From Scytalidium lignicola (lineage: Eukaryota > Ascomycota > Leotiomycetes): 64,000 nt of DNA. Below the pieces are notes generated by a model. The model worked only from the letters and a program-made list of their open reading frames with translations, had not been told where the DNA came from and made no database searches. Positions 43,417-56,500 of this stretch are shown here, piece after piece. Numbering within the stretch: position 1 is the first letter of the stretch; each line of letters opens with the position of its first letter. Made by a program: the position numbers and the translations under genes. The DNA is taken from assembly GCA_002812745.2 (NCBI GenBank), contig NCSJ02000054.1, positions 62,001 through 126,000 on the forward strand, read 5' to 3'.

Positions 43417-45409
43417 ATGCGGTCAAAAATTCCAGATGACTATCTTGTCAGGTTACTGAGAAGATGTTATACCACTCCGGGCTGTTTCACAGGTCGCCTT
43501 TGCGCACGAAATTCGGGAGTTAGGTCTCCCAGCACGCTCTCCGCGTGGCGAAACCTTGAACAACAACGTGATATTTCTTTACCCATTGGGAGTCAGTATA
43601 GAGCCTATCAAACCTACCATTCGAACTCCCAGAATGTAGATCTCTACAAAACTACGTCAAACCTCGCCCAAGAGACGCAGAATCCTCAATTCGATGCCGC
43701 AGTAACTAGGAATAATGGGAACCAGCCTAGAATTGCAGTTATTGGAGGGGGTATTACAGGCTTAGCCACAGCATATTATCTTACCAAAGAGGTCCCTAGG
43801 GCTAAGATAACTCTATATGAAGGGAATAAAAGACTAGGAGGGTGGCTCCAGTCGAAGTCGGTCGAGGTCGAGAATGGTACTGTGCTGTTGGAACAGGGAC
43901 CTAGGACGTTGCGGCATGCTTCGCCTTCTGGAATGCTTACCTTGCGACTGGTAAGCTAATGATAGATCCGTTGTTTAGAAAATTGAGGTTGATGTGTATA
44001 TGACAGGTTGAAGAACTTGGCCTGCAAGATGAAATGCTCATCACACCAAAGAACTCTGCTGCCGCCATGAATCGTTTTATATACTATCCCGATCATTTAG
44101 TTAAGATGCCTGGCCCAGGACAGGATCTCTACCAAATGCTATGGACTGTTCTCAGAGAGCCGGCTTTCAAGGGCATCATTCCTGGAATTCTTTTCGAAGT
44201 CAGACGTCCTGGGCGACATACCTCGTCGGACAGCAGGGATCCTGATGATGAATCAATCGCCTCATTCTTGGAGAGGAGATTGGGTTCTTCAGCTCCTATA
44301 GACAACCTCGTGTCTGCTGTCATACACGGCATATATGCTGGAGATGTTTACCGCCTTAGTGCAGCTAGCTTGATGCCAGAAGCCTACGCCCGCGAGGAGA
44401 TCTATGGCGGCTTCGTTGCTGCAATAGGAAACTTCGTCAAACAAGGCAAAACTGGCTCGGTATTGCGCAAGGACCATGCACTACTCAACGAGATGAGGGG
44501 AAAAGTGAGCCTAGATATGAAGACCAGGATGCAAAATGCCAGTGTATACAGCTTCAAAGGGGGAATTAGCACTCTCCCAGAGGCCCTAGAATCTTCTCTA
44601 AGAGCCAATCCAAATGTCACCATTGAACTTGGTAAGAAGGTCGAAAGTCTTGTCTATGGTGGCAAGACCAACACAATTAATGTAAGCTTTTCACCCAGAA
44701 TTCTATGTCAATAATAAAAAGAGAAGACTAGATTAACAAAGTTTCATAGGTGGGGTCTTTGCAATACGATCGGGTCATTTCCACCATCTCAGCACCAGCC
44801 ACATCCTCTATCCTCTCAATTTCTTCGCCCATCAGCTCCCTCTCGCAAATACCATTCGTCACAGTCATGGTCGTGAATCTCTACTTCAACGACCCTAACA
44901 TCCTCCCCGAGCAAGGTTTCGGGTACCTGATCCCACGCTCAATCCCCTTCGAGCAGAACCCCGAATGTGCCCTTGGAGTAGTTTTTGATTCGGACTCCCT
45001 TCGAGGCCAAGATACAGCTCCTGGAACGAAAGTTACTGTCATGCTGGGCGGCCACTGGTGGGACGATTTTACAACCAACCCTGATGCTGACGAAGCTATC
45101 TCCATGGCCCGCGCTGTCCTCAAGCGTCATCTGAATATCGATGAGCAACCGCATGCCGTTAATGCTACTCTGCAAAAAAATTGCATCCCGCAGTATACGG
45201 TCGGTCACAAGGCCCGATTAAAGGACGCACATCACCGGTTGATGAGTGAGTTTGGCGGCAAGTTGGCTGTTGCGGGAAGTAGCTACACCGGTGTAGGCAT
45301 GAATGATTGCATCAGGGCGGCGAGGGATCTGGCAAAGGAGGTAGCTGCCGACGAGAACGTAACTGGATTAGAATCGTTCGTGCAGCCTCAGCAGTGGGTG
45401 CTAATATAG
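43417..45409 (+). CDS. HEM14: protoporphyrinogen oxidase
   Basis: Three exons: 43417-43950, 44007-44681, 44750-45409; 622 residues. It oxidises protoporphyrinogen IX to protoporphyrin IX on the inner mitochondrial membrane, the penultimate haem step. The first 100 residues are basic, Arg/Ser-rich and low in acidic residues, as in a mitochondrial presequence. The FAD Rossmann motif IGGGITGLATAYYL begins at about residue 109, followed by YEGNKRLGGWLQ and EQGPRTLR. Further family blocks are SVYSFKGGISTLPEAL, QYDRVISTISAP, GFGYLIPRS and the C-terminal FAD-binding AVAGSSYTGVGMNDCIRAAR. Length is slightly above the family norm because of the long N-terminus. The start at 43417 is the first ATG in frame. 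Confidence 0.95.
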
Positions 45410-45599
45410 AAACAAAAATTAAATCTACACCTTAAAAAAGGAGTTATGAGGGGAATTTTCTCTCCAAAAGAGGGAATGTTGAGTCTTTTCCTGTATATTA
45501 TTCATTATCATACATACGGTTACTTTGGCCAGATCTCCAAAAAGAAATATTCAGGGGTGTTAGACATAGATTCTTGAGCATGATAAAAGCATTTTTCCT

Positions 45600-47842
45600 T
45601 CATCGAATCTTGATATTCTGCCAGACAGGCTTCCTCCAAGAACAGACCCAACTCCTTTGCAGTGCCTCCCCAGACATCTTTCCATGAACTAATATTAGAC
45701 AAAGTTAGCCAATACTGACTTCATCAACCTCCATCACTAAAACCGGTAATACATACCATACGCATCACCAACTAGCACATATGACTGGCCTTCTTTCCTC
45801 AACACCATGGGGAAGTTGCATCCAGCAATAATAAATACCTGGTCACCAGGAACAGTGGCAGCAGGGCCGATACACATATCTCCTCCTTTTGTGATGAAGA
45901 ATCTTCTATACATCATGACATTTCTGAGGACCTCATCTGCGTTTTTATCTACTAAGCCTGCGACAAGGAGTGCTTTGAGTTCCTTTTTGAGATTCAACTT
46001 GAATCGAGGTAGCCACGTGCGTTTAGACGATATAACGAAGGAATAAGTAGAAGAGAGAATGTCCTCAGCGCTAGCTTCCATCGGATGGATGACGTCCACC
46101 TTGGCAATGGTGCTGAGGAAGAGAGCCGATACTTCTAAAATATCTAGTTTGCTATCGAAGTTAAATCCTGCTGGCATATTCCCAGCGGCTTTGTACCCAT
46201 GTCCATGAAGTATAGCCGCCTCCATAGATCCAGAGTAATACATCGTTAACAAACGCTTCCTATTTACAAATAAGGTTGGACGATTCTGATTTGCGGAATG
46301 CCGCCAGTCAGGGACCCAAGATGGAAGGCCATCTTGACGGGTAGGACCACATGCTCCAAGTAGAATATCGAGATTCTTCTGGCTGCGGATAATCTCGCGA
46401 GCGGTTTCTCTATATACCGCTCCCATGGTTTTAGAGTAGTCGGGTTGAATCATACCTTTTGACTGTTCACCTACTAGGCCGAGTATAGCGAAGACTTTAT
46501 CCAGAGGATCTGAGGATTCTCGGTCCCAGGTATTCCAAAGGAGACTATTGAGATTGCTTCCCAGAAGTCGCTTGTTTGAGATGTGAGTTGCCAGACTATA
46601 TCGTCTTTTCAGAGATACCCAATCCTTTTCTCTCGCAGTACCTTGGATAGAAGTTCCCATATCATCCCAAGCTTCTGAATAAGACATAGATAGCTCAAAT
46701 ATTTTCCATGCCAATGTCATATGTCCGCATTGTAACATGGTGTTTGAAGATTTCCAGACTTCCTGAACGACCCATGTTCGAGAAAACCAAGGGCGCACAA
46801 AGAGCTTATCCACCGCAAGCCAATCTCCGAGATATCTATCATTGTGAAAGAATCTATCATAACTGTTTTCGTAGAGCACAGGCATTCCAAATATGATGTG
46901 TCCTATGTTTGCGTCGCTGTAGTCCCATTCTCGTCGCCTCTCCATCATTTGACGTCTCAAGCTATGGCGAAGTAACGGATCCCATCTTCTCCTCCAAACC
47001 TGCCACTTATACTTCACATGCCACCACCAGTAAATTAGTTTCTGTCTCCAAGCCAGTACTCTTTGTTTCAGAGTCATCTTTGCTGACGTGCCTTGCGCTG
47101 ATATCGACCCCAAGGTAGTTTCGCTCATTATCTGTGTTAATCCGCTTTGATTAGGACCAGATAGTAAGGGATCTCGTTCCCCTACATCCGAGTCGCTGTA
47201 CTGGTGATTAATAGTGTGGGTGTTATTTTCATCGTCTAGGACAGCATCTTCTATTTCGTGGCTCTCATTTAAAGTATCATCACCGGCCGAACAGCTCTCT
47301 GTATTGCTCATCTCATCTTCTTCATCCCCGAATTCCGAGCCCACACTTGAATGTTGCCTAACACCGTCACGGTAATTATGACTCAACATAACAGCTCTCT
47401 CCCTTCCCATCTTTTTTAGGAAGTTAATTGCCCTATCACTCGTCTCGTCCTGAGGCCCAATCCAAACCACGACCAACTTTGCATGGGAATAGATCTGGCT
47501 CATGAATCCAACCTGAGAGCTTCGCTCCTCGTTGTCTGCTTGGTTGATACAGATAGCATCAATCCACATCACTCTTTTCTCAGATGGGTGTCGAAGGTGG
47601 CGCAAAGCCACTTCGAGATTTGAGGTTATAGGTAATGTATGGTTATTAATGAGAATGGAGCTCGAGAACTCCAGCTTCCCCCAGGCATATGAGAGGCATT
47701 CATAATCTGGAGCATCTTCGATCTTGGTATGAAAACATTGACAGCAGATCTCATCATTGAAGGACCCAGGCAGAATGGTGATGAGTCGGATTGCATTGCT
47801 GACCTTGTCGAGTGAAGTGTATTCATGTTTTTTAAACGCCAT
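45600..47842 (-). CDS. HET-domain (heterokaryon incompatibility) protein
   Basis: Two exons on the minus strand: 45757-47842 and 45600-45688; 724 residues. The 68-nt intron (GTATGT to ATTAG) joins GDAY to VHGKMSGEA, the usual ending of this family. HET motif 1 is YECLSYAWG (47-55), motif 2 WIDAICINQADNEERSSQV (93-111), motif 3 RPWFSRTWVVQEV (350-362). HET domains trigger cell death on allorecognition in fungi. Between motifs 2 and 3 lies an unusually long insert: an acidic Ser-rich part (about 170-227) and a Trp/Arg-rich part (about 264-306, e.g. KLIYWWWHVKYKWQVWRRRW). No N-terminal STAND or C-terminal repeat domain is visible, so its trigger is unknown. The ATG at 47842 fits the family start. 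Confidence 0.92.
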
Positions 47843-49648
47843 ACTGACGATAACCCGCCTAGCCTTCGAGTATGTGTTCAAGCAGGCCGTCGAGTGGCCT
47901 TGAGCTGCAAAATTTGTTGCTCAACAGCATTATTTTTAGGCTCTTTAAACTTCCAGTGGTGATAACCTGCAGCTCCCCAAGTTGAGAGATGCAAAGGCCG
48001 GTAAGAATCCTGGTAACTGCGATGTTGGTATTAATTAAGGGACAAAGTGCGCGAAAGGCTGCACTGATTGGGGAGAACGCCGTGAGGCTGAGCGGCACAG
48101 GAAAACAATGCAGTAATATATTGACTGGGGCCACGCTGCAAGTGCATATACTTGTTCCGCTCTGGCTAATAAATAAAAAGATTTAGAGTCAACTAGAATC
48201 AAGAGTATCATACCTGTAAATGTCCTTTGTGTGCCTGTAGCGTACTGATTCATTTACGAGCTTTGAACCTCACATCAACTTTATTAATACGTGGCTAATT
48301 ACATCCACATAGTTTGTTCCAGCTAATCTAACATTTGCTTTGCGCAGTGATATTATTTAGTTATAATAATAAACCACCCTGCTTCAATTAGCCAAATTTA
48401 TTATACTGACTATCAAGCCTCATAAGTCCAATATGAATAAAGAGACTGCCGCTGCATGCATTGGAAAGAGACATGATGATACTAGAACAAAGAAGGTTGT
48501 CACAGAGTTTATAGACATATTCAGGCACGAGGTAACAGACAATCAATATATACAGATCACCAAAGTTAACACTCTTTGATTATGCTCGTATACACGTCGA
48601 CGCTGGTGTGAATATAACAAACAAGAATGAGAATGGGCAAGACAATAGCAGCGCACAGGAGAACTAGTCGATTATCATTTCCTCATTTCTATCTCCACAA
48701 ATGTGCCCAACATCACCACCCAAAATCAGATTGTCGGGCTCATCTCTCCATCTCAGTGGCAAATTCCTACCCAACAAAACTACTAGATGTGCAACAAAGT
48801 TTCCGGCTGGACTCACTCATAGGATGGTTTCGCCTACTATGCAGCATGTAGTACTAGATATGAGTTCATGTCGTCGCATTTAGATACGTGTGTTCTTAAC
48901 AATGATAATTACGCTCTCTGGAATATGTGTGACGTCATTATGTATAAGTCTGCATGTACCTAATTGGGCTTCTTTTATCTCTCGAATGTATCAATTATTA
49001 AATTTAAGCATGATACCGTAAAGAATTTCAAAAAAAAAAATCTCTCACAAGTGATTATAAAGATAGCATGTACAGTGGTATATCGCCCGAGAAAAGGCGA
49101 TGTCATTATTATAGTAACTCAAGCTAGCACATATGCCTTACGCTGGATATCATGTCCCAATGCCACATAATCTAAACCCGTGGCTTCAATGCAACTCATT
49201 ATCATCCGATTTTTTTTGGTCATAAACGAAGTTTGACCTCCCGATCCCATCTATTCCCAAATATCCTAATGCAATACCCTCGCGGGTCCCTATGGTTATA
49301 AAAATACAAAGTATGCTACCTAAATATTTGCAATGAAAGCCTTCTCTATAGTTGAAAGGTGTGAATTTTACAGCATCTTGCTATAGCCATCGTTAGAGGT
49401 ATGATGATGGCCATATCTAGCCGTTCATACCCTTCGTTGTCTGGAACAGTGATATTCGTCCCAAACCTGAGCTTATTACCGTCTCGTAACCGAATAAATG
49501 CTCGAATCATTAGTGCTCGGAATGCGTGGCATCATCGGTATCGAGGTGACTAAGAATGCCTGCTTTTATCCCTTATAGATAAGAGGCTCAGCATCCTCAA
49601 GGATGGTCTCAATGATCTTAAATTCGTCGCTATCCCAATGTAGCGAGT
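47843..49648. other. AT-rich intergenic, nothing recognised
   Basis: 1.8 kb between two same-strand genes. Short open frames (e.g. 47989-48186, 48627-48851, 48964-49170) lack any domain or splice support. No repeats of note. Confidence 0.5.
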
Positions 49649-50945
49649 TCAAGGCCACCGAAAAAAGGAGGCAAGGATGGCAAAGGCAAGGGGGCCACTA
49701 AAGAGGATGAGGTTGATTTCACCAAACTTAGCTAACGAAGTAATTACGTTAGTTATCTGATCGAATGAAAACAAGTGAAAGGAGAGCTAAGAGGAATGCA
49801 ATGTCATGCTATGGACTTACTGACTGCTGCAGAATTTGCAGGAATGATTTTGCCATTCGAGGAGATGACCCAGCCGCTGGGAACACCAACATAGGTAGTC
49901 TCAGGTACTGCGGATGTGGCTAGAGTGGTGGAGGCAACCCATGGCCAGCCTGTGTGAGTATTGCTATGGCTTGGGGGGCCAAGGCCTGCGGGAATGGAAG
50001 GCGATAGAGACGTAATAGCTGGAGCAACTGCTGTGCTTGTGGCGGCGCTAGAATCTAGATTTCCATTCACTTGACCACCAATGGCTTGGATGGACCCCCA
50101 GCTCCCGGAAGTGTCTCCATATTTGTATGCTGTTCCAGTCGAGTAATCCGTTATTGCGAGTGATTTCACCGTCATGGTGTATGGACCATCAGCATAGTTC
50201 GTAGGACCTCTAGCCCAAGCAATTGTTCCCGGCGGGTTCGATGGATCACCTCCAGACCAAGCTCCAAACTTGATTTGCATTGGTGTTTGTGGGAATTGAT
50301 TTGCGTCTGCTGTAGCAGGCGTAAGGACACGAACAACATTATTACCGACTGACCAGGTTATCTGGTTAGATGTCCATTCAACGGTGTAGGTAACCCAATC
50401 AGCCTGGTTATTTGGAGCTGGATTGAAAGCGCCACGATTGTAGGTTGTCACATCACCCTTTCCAAAGTAATTTGTCTGGACTTCCGAATCATCTGCTCCC
50501 AGCCATTCCATGTCTATCTCATCCAGGTCGTCCGATTGTAATACGAGCGTGCTAACAATTCCTGCGCCGGGAGCTGCTTTCATGGTGATCTCAACCTTGC
50601 CAAACATAATGTAGAATATGCTGACGAGTTGTGGAGAGTCGCCCGATTGGGCCACTGTGAAGTGTGCGCCTTCCGAGTCATATGTTGGGTTTCCGAGCGG
50701 TGTGAAGGAGTTAACTTCTCCTTGGGTGAAGTCGATATTGATCGATTTTCCGAGAGCTGTATCTTGAGGACATCCGGCTGTCATTATATCAGTATTTGAC
50801 TTGACACGACTTTGACCTGACCTAACTTACTAGAATAGAGCGGATTGCAAGAGCTGAAGGTTTGAGCGGCGACGAGACTAGTTAAGGTGCTCATCAACGT
50901 TGATGCTGTCACAATGACATAGTTCCTCATACTTCTAATCAACAT
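49649..50945 (-). CDS. CRH-like GH16 transglycosidase, GPI-anchored
   Basis: Three exons on the minus strand: 50831-50945, 49821-50777, 49649-49731; 384 residues. CRH enzymes crosslink chitin to beta-1,6/1,3-glucan in the wall. The signal peptide ends around VAAQTF (an alternative ATG is at 50930). Then come CNPLYSTGCPQDTALG, DFTQGEVNSF and the catalytic EIDMEWLG (E125, D127, E129), with YTVEWTSNQITWSVGNNVV and MQIKFGAWSGGDPSNPPGTI typical of the family. A Ser/Thr/Ala/Pro-rich linker follows. Unspliced, the frame stops at 49804; splicing the 89-nt intron 49732-49820 (GTAAGT to GTTAG) adds 27 codons encoding NLILFSGPLAFAILASFF, a plausible GPI-attachment tail. The family is firm; the last exon is strongly supported by phase and hydrophobicity. 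Confidence 0.9.
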
Positions 50946-52268
50946 CTTCGTAGACTGAAAATGTGCTACAAAATTGGGAAAGAAAGAAAAATACAACCAC
51001 GAGCTGGCGTGGATATTCGCATCCAACCAGCTATCTCAATAGTTGTGATCAGTGAACTAAAAGTTAAAAAGAAACCAAGAACAAGACGTGAAGGATCTGA
51101 TATAGATGGGGACGTAGTTTGACAGCAAAAAGCAAAAAGCAAATCGCACAATAGCAATTGTTTGGCGGTATGCCGGTTCATGCAGATGCAGCTACGGGTG
51201 TTACCTTTAAGACCCGTCGAAGATGAGCTGTTCCTGCCAGCCACCGAATGACCGACTTTGCAACGTCAGCGACACGCCTCACCTGGAATTAGGGTGACTC
51301 GTATTTATCAAGTCCCTCGTGTTTAGTCAATCCGCGACACTCTGAGGCCAGGAAGAGGTTTGGAGGAGGCTGGAGGTGGGCCTCGCCCTTGTGAATTGTG
51401 CCATTCATGAAGGGTCTTGCTATAAGTGGGCGCTCCTGAGACTTCACTGATATGCTGATTGGCTGCAACCTCAAGGAAAAGGAGAGGCTGGGCGCGAGGC
51501 TGGGCGTCAATTCTTGCCTGAGGCAACAACATTAATTTTACCCCTCCTGATGATGCTGATTCCCGTGATACAGTCTTTGTCGGCTGTCATGGATTATATA
51601 ATAAGAGTATAGACAAAGCCTTCATATTCTTCACAATGTCTTTATCCAAGTGTGCTTTGGCCGAGCTTCATGTCTACTCCCGCTTGTACTACGGGCGCCA
51701 CGTTTTTGGCGTAGTGGGTTGATGATCGTGCTCCAACGAAGTGGCTCGTGCCATCCTACGCGGCACGGCCCTTCGCTTACTAGGGCACATACCACGTGAT
51801 GCTAATAGATATACGCCGCTGCCACTGGGAATACTGTGTAGGCCGGATCGATGATCGGGCTAATATTGGCTCCTTTTGTGTGCACAGTAGCATTCGTGAA
51901 CCTTGACAGAAGAGAGAGATTGACAGAGTGCAGTGTGTGTTTGAGAGAGTCAGGGAAAAGCAGCCACGATTTTCGAATTAATGCCAGCTCGTATATCGGG
52001 TACACCTCCGGACGTAACGTTCTGCCAGATAGGTACTGTACTGTAATGATTTGTCAAAGAGTGTTTCCAACCAGTGGCGGACTCCTTTTGACTTCCTCGA
52101 CTTCTCACCGTGCATCAGCCGAAGCAGGCTCCGTCTCAGTGGAATATCCGCTTGACGAACCGGGCGGTTCGCAGTTGGGGCGGCTTGGGCTCTATTCCGG
52201 TTCTGCCTCGCTGCCCTAGCTGCTTTAGCTGCTTTGGTTGTTGTGCCGGTAATAATACGGTAGTACTG
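50946..52268. other. intergenic, upstream of the CRH gene
   Basis: No gene. It contains a directly repeated GAGGCTGGGCG at 51484-51494 and 51496-51506. Open frames such as 51978-52310 (minus) run into the MITE and look non-coding. Confidence 0.5.
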
Positions 52269-52270
52269 TA

Positions 52271-52510
52271 CGTAAGGGGGTGTCAGAAATGAGTCGCGCA
52301 CCCCCTGCAAGCGAGCATTTTCTGGCCGTATGAGGAGATTTTCTCATGCCATTTTAAATAATCTGTGTAATAATTGTATGGAGCTCGAATTTCAAAACAG
52401 TATACTCGCTTGCCATCATTAAAACAGCGTGAATTTTAGGCTAAATCATGCGTATGATTGGCTTATCGACTTACAAGGGGTGCGCGATTCATTTCTGACA
52501 CCCCCTTACG
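52271..52510. mobile_element. MITE with about 40-bp terminal inverted repeats and TA flanks
   Basis: 240 bp. The left end reads CGTAAGGGGGTGTCAGAAAT, and the right end is its reverse complement. The terminal repeats extend to about 40 bp with three mismatches. TA dinucleotides at 52269-52270 and 52511-52512 fit a Tc1/mariner-type target duplication, though the palindromic GTAC at both ends makes the exact boundary ambiguous by 1-3 bp. A second internal inverted pair, GCAAGCGAG (52307-52315) and CTCGCTTGC (52405-52413), lies inside. There is no coding capacity, so it would be moved by a transposase from elsewhere. Confidence 0.85.
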
Positions 52511-52512
52511 TA

Positions 52513-53554
52513 CTGTATGGAGATGGAGGGAGATAGGTCTTGTCAGCCGCAGGGCCTATGAACCAATGCTCTGCTTGATCTACTGGATGAGGCAGTTAAG
52601 ATGGAGATGCTGCTGGTCATGAGCGGTATGTGCGCAGAGTTACAGTAATTAACCGTCATCAGGGTCTCGACAGCGATTGCATCTTTGGGCGATCCACGAA
52701 ATGCACGGGACCTCTAATTATACCGTGTAGTACCGTGACTTATTATTAACCTTACAGAACGGGGTATGGAGTTTCCTTTCGACTGCTCGTTCGAACAAAC
52801 ATGGCTCTCAGAATAGCGATGATAATCATCTCTTTGATGGTTGCCTCGGAGAAATGTATATTTAGGACGCGAACACAAAGCACCTGGGATTGTGTGAGGA
52901 TCAAGTTTCAGAATACCGCCGTGACATCCAGAGTGTTTCTTCTCGATGGGGAGAGGATTTTTGGCGTGTCCATCTAGCCAAGCTGGGAGAATTCGACCGA
53001 TGACAAGTCTCTCTGTAACCATTGTACTGCTCTGTGCTGAACGAAGGAACCATCCTTTGTATGGCCAGGTATTTGGCCCAAGTTTCTAGATTTAGAAGCA
53101 GCCCGGCTGTCAGCACAACCAACCGTTGCAGAAGGAGCACGATAGAGTACCCGTACTGTAGAGCAAGTCGAGTCAAGCACAACAATGCAATTTTATCTGC
53201 GCACATCGGCTAGCTGTCATAGCACACCAAATACAACATAATTAACCCTCGAAGGTGTATTATCCAATCTGCTGGCTTGGGCGCATCTGCACCGTCGCCT
53301 CGTTCTGGGAAAATCTTATGTCGGTTTGATGTGGGACGAGAGCCACTACGCCCGCCCGTCGCAATACGCGAACCCAAGCATTCTCCACTCCTCCCACCAA
53401 GCAAGCCCCATGCAAGCTCGAATCTCTTGTCCAAGCATCCGGGCAGCATCAACATCTTCAATAACCACAAACAACCACCGGTCATTGCGAATCCCATTGG
53501 AATATCATTCTCCACTCGATGGCTGACTCGTAGCCACAAATTGCTGGTCTAACC
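52513..53554. other. adenylate cyclase upstream region
   Basis: 1 kb 5' of the cyclase. Overlapping short frames on both strands have no recognisable content. No further mobile element seen. Confidence 0.5.
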
Positions 53555-56500
53555 ATGACCAAGAAAGATGCCGCCCATCGCACCAGCTCCGCGACGAGCT
53601 CGAGCACCGAGAGCTGGAAGTCGAACGACACTATCAAAGGCCCAGGCTTCCGCAATACTTCGCGCAGAGGCACCCCGATGCAGGTCAAGACCGACGGCGA
53701 TGTGAGGAAGAGGTGAGCGACAAATCTACTCTGTTACTTGACCTTCCCGTAAATGTCTCGGGTGGTTGAGCAAAGCACAGAGAGACAGACACTCTGAGGG
53801 ACCGGTCCGTTGACTAACACGCTACTCTGTCTATAGTGCTGGACATAAGGATGAGCCCGATACTCAGGTTTCGCCGACGTCAACTGCTCCCCGCACTGCT
53901 ACATCTCCTCCGACAGCATCCCCCAATGTGTCTCCGAGAGAGCATAGGTTATCAGGCTTTGGCAATTACAGACGCGACCTTGCGGTGCTAGAGACTTCTG
54001 GCTCCCGCATCCCGCAGATTCAGCACAACCCACCCACTGCTGCGTCACCACACCAGATCGCGCCGTGGATGTCAGCTAACGGGCCGGGTGCTCAACCCTC
54101 GAGTGGCTTCTCCACCAGTTTTTACGATGATTCGAGCGATAATTTATCCCAGGCCTCGCAATTGTCGCCTGGGTTCAGACCGGGCACTGGATTGACCGGA
54201 AACACCAACACCACTGAGTCGCCTGCAGATCAGTTCTTTGGCGATGAGAGACGACCCTCCGTCGCGAGTGTGACGACTGCGAGTAGTTCCGGTTCTAAAT
54301 CAAGTATCGGCAGAGGCACTATACACAAGAAATTACACAACTTCTTTGGTGAAGAATTTCCAGGAAAGGATGGATCTGAGGTCAGCCTCCCGGCGCATGG
54401 TAGAGAGCATCGGTCGCATTCATTTGCAAGAAGCCACCGCGATCGCAATTCTTCCAATGCTACTGAACATGCACCTAGGGATTCTTCCCCTGGAGGATCT
54501 CGTCCGAGGACACCCGTCCCATCCAGTGACGTTGTTCCCTTTCTGTATCAAGAAGCGCAGGTTAGTAATTGCAATCCTACTTATGTCAAATTTCTATTAT
54601 GTCATCTATGTAGACTATTTTGAAACTATTGCTAACGAGAATCACACAGGATATCTCAAAATATGGGGAAGCACCTGTCCGAGACAGCTTATCCGGGCCA
54701 GATAAAGAACGTTATGCGGGGGATAGTCAAGGACCTCCCAAGACATCTTCGTCATCAAAATCTAGTCATGTCCATTCTATACACCATATCGGCCATAGCC
54801 ATCGTCATAATAAGAGCAATGATGAAAGTAGAACTCTAAGACCTAGTATCAGCGGAGAGGACTCGGGAGGACGAAAGGACCGTACTGCTACGGGTACGCT
54901 ATCCGGTAATGGATCCACTATCAGCCTCCAGCGCTCTAAAAGCCCTACTCCTAGCGGAGGAAGCAATTGGAACCAAGTTACGGCAGGCTCTGGAGGATGG
55001 GGAAGCTCAGGCGTGAGAACGCCATTCAGTGATGGCCGTACATCACCACCAAACGGGCACAGTAAACTAAACCTCTTGAATCTAGGTCGTTTTAGGAAGC
55101 ATAGAGAGAGAGATGGCGTATATCCAAGACTAAAAGATCTTCCAGGATCTGTGCGGTCATTGACTAGCACCAAAGGCGATAGGGCTACTACTCCCCCAGA
55201 CTATGGGCCGTGGAGCAGAGAAGGCAGCTTTTCTAGCACCGAACCTAGCTTTTTCAGAAATACAGATCACGGTCGCAGCAATGCACGTCAAGCTACTTTT
55301 AACAAAAAGTTACCTTTCAGAAAAGCGCGTGGATCAAAGACGTCAGATGATCAGGATACCCTAAATGAGCTGAATGATATCCTTGAGCCACTTGGAGGTT
55401 CTGTCTTCACCCTTGACACCAACCTTTCTAACATGGAAGGTATTCTTTCGAAACCGCCACCACTAACACCACTGGACAACACTATTTTCGCTGGTCATGT
55501 CGATGATGAAGCGAAGCTAGATCAGGAAAACGGCGGCATGGAATGGAATGCGCCAGACAGCTGGGCTGTTAAGAGGGTCAACGACGATAACGTGGATGCA
55601 CTTGCTGAGATAGATGACAACGGGATCCCTCTTCACGATGACAAGCAAACGCCGTATTGCATTCGAATATTCAGGGTTGACGGAACATTTGCAACGTTGT
55701 CAGTGTCGCTCAATTCCACGGTTCATGAGATTATGCAACAGTTAGGAAAGAAGACTCTTATGACCGATAGCCTTGATAATTACCAAATCGTCATGAAGAA
55801 ACATGATTTGCAACGGATCCTTGGAGCTGGTGAACGTCCCGTAGTCATCCAGAAAAGACTTTTAGAGCAAGCCGGGTACGAGGAAAAAGACAGGATAGAG
55901 GATGTCGGACGGGAAGACAACAGCTATCTCTGCCGCTTTTCGTTTGTCCCCGCGCGTCAGAGCGGCTATGCTGCGGTTTCACAGGACCCTGGATTAAGTC
56001 GAATGCAGAAATACAGCCATGTTGACTTGTCAGGGCGAAATCTCATAACTATACCTATCTCTCTTTATTCAAAAGCCTCCGAAATCATATCTTTGAACCT
56101 TTCACGAAATTTGTCCCTCGACCTCCCGAAGGACTTCATCCAGTCATGCCAGAATCTACGAGATATCAAGTTTATTAGTAATGAAGCCTGGAAGCTTCCG
56201 CCTAGCTTGAGCAGAGCTAGCCGTCTGACAATCCTAGATGTATCCAACAATAGACTTGAGCAGCTTGAGCACGCCGATCTCTACAGATTGCAAAGTCTCG
56301 TCAGTTTCAAGCTCGCAAATAACCGATTATCTTCTTTACCTTCCTACTTTGGACAGTTCAAGTGTCTAAGAACCCTGAATGTCTCTTCAAACTTCCTCGA
56401 CACCTTCCCCGACTTCCTGTGTGAGCTTGACTCATTAGTGGATATAGATATGAGCTTTAACAGTATCTCAAAAATCCCAGATGACATCGGAAAGCTCAAG

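Noticed and set aside
45520..45702. Frame continuing the HET protein as SWKDVWGGTAKELG.
   Set aside because: Splicing phase from 45757 to 45688 gives VHGKMSGEA instead, which matches the usual HET protein ending; the other frame is a shadow.
51978..52310. 110-codon minus-strand ORF.
   Set aside because: It runs into the MITE terminal repeat and has low-complexity Ala/Arg content; no evidence of coding.
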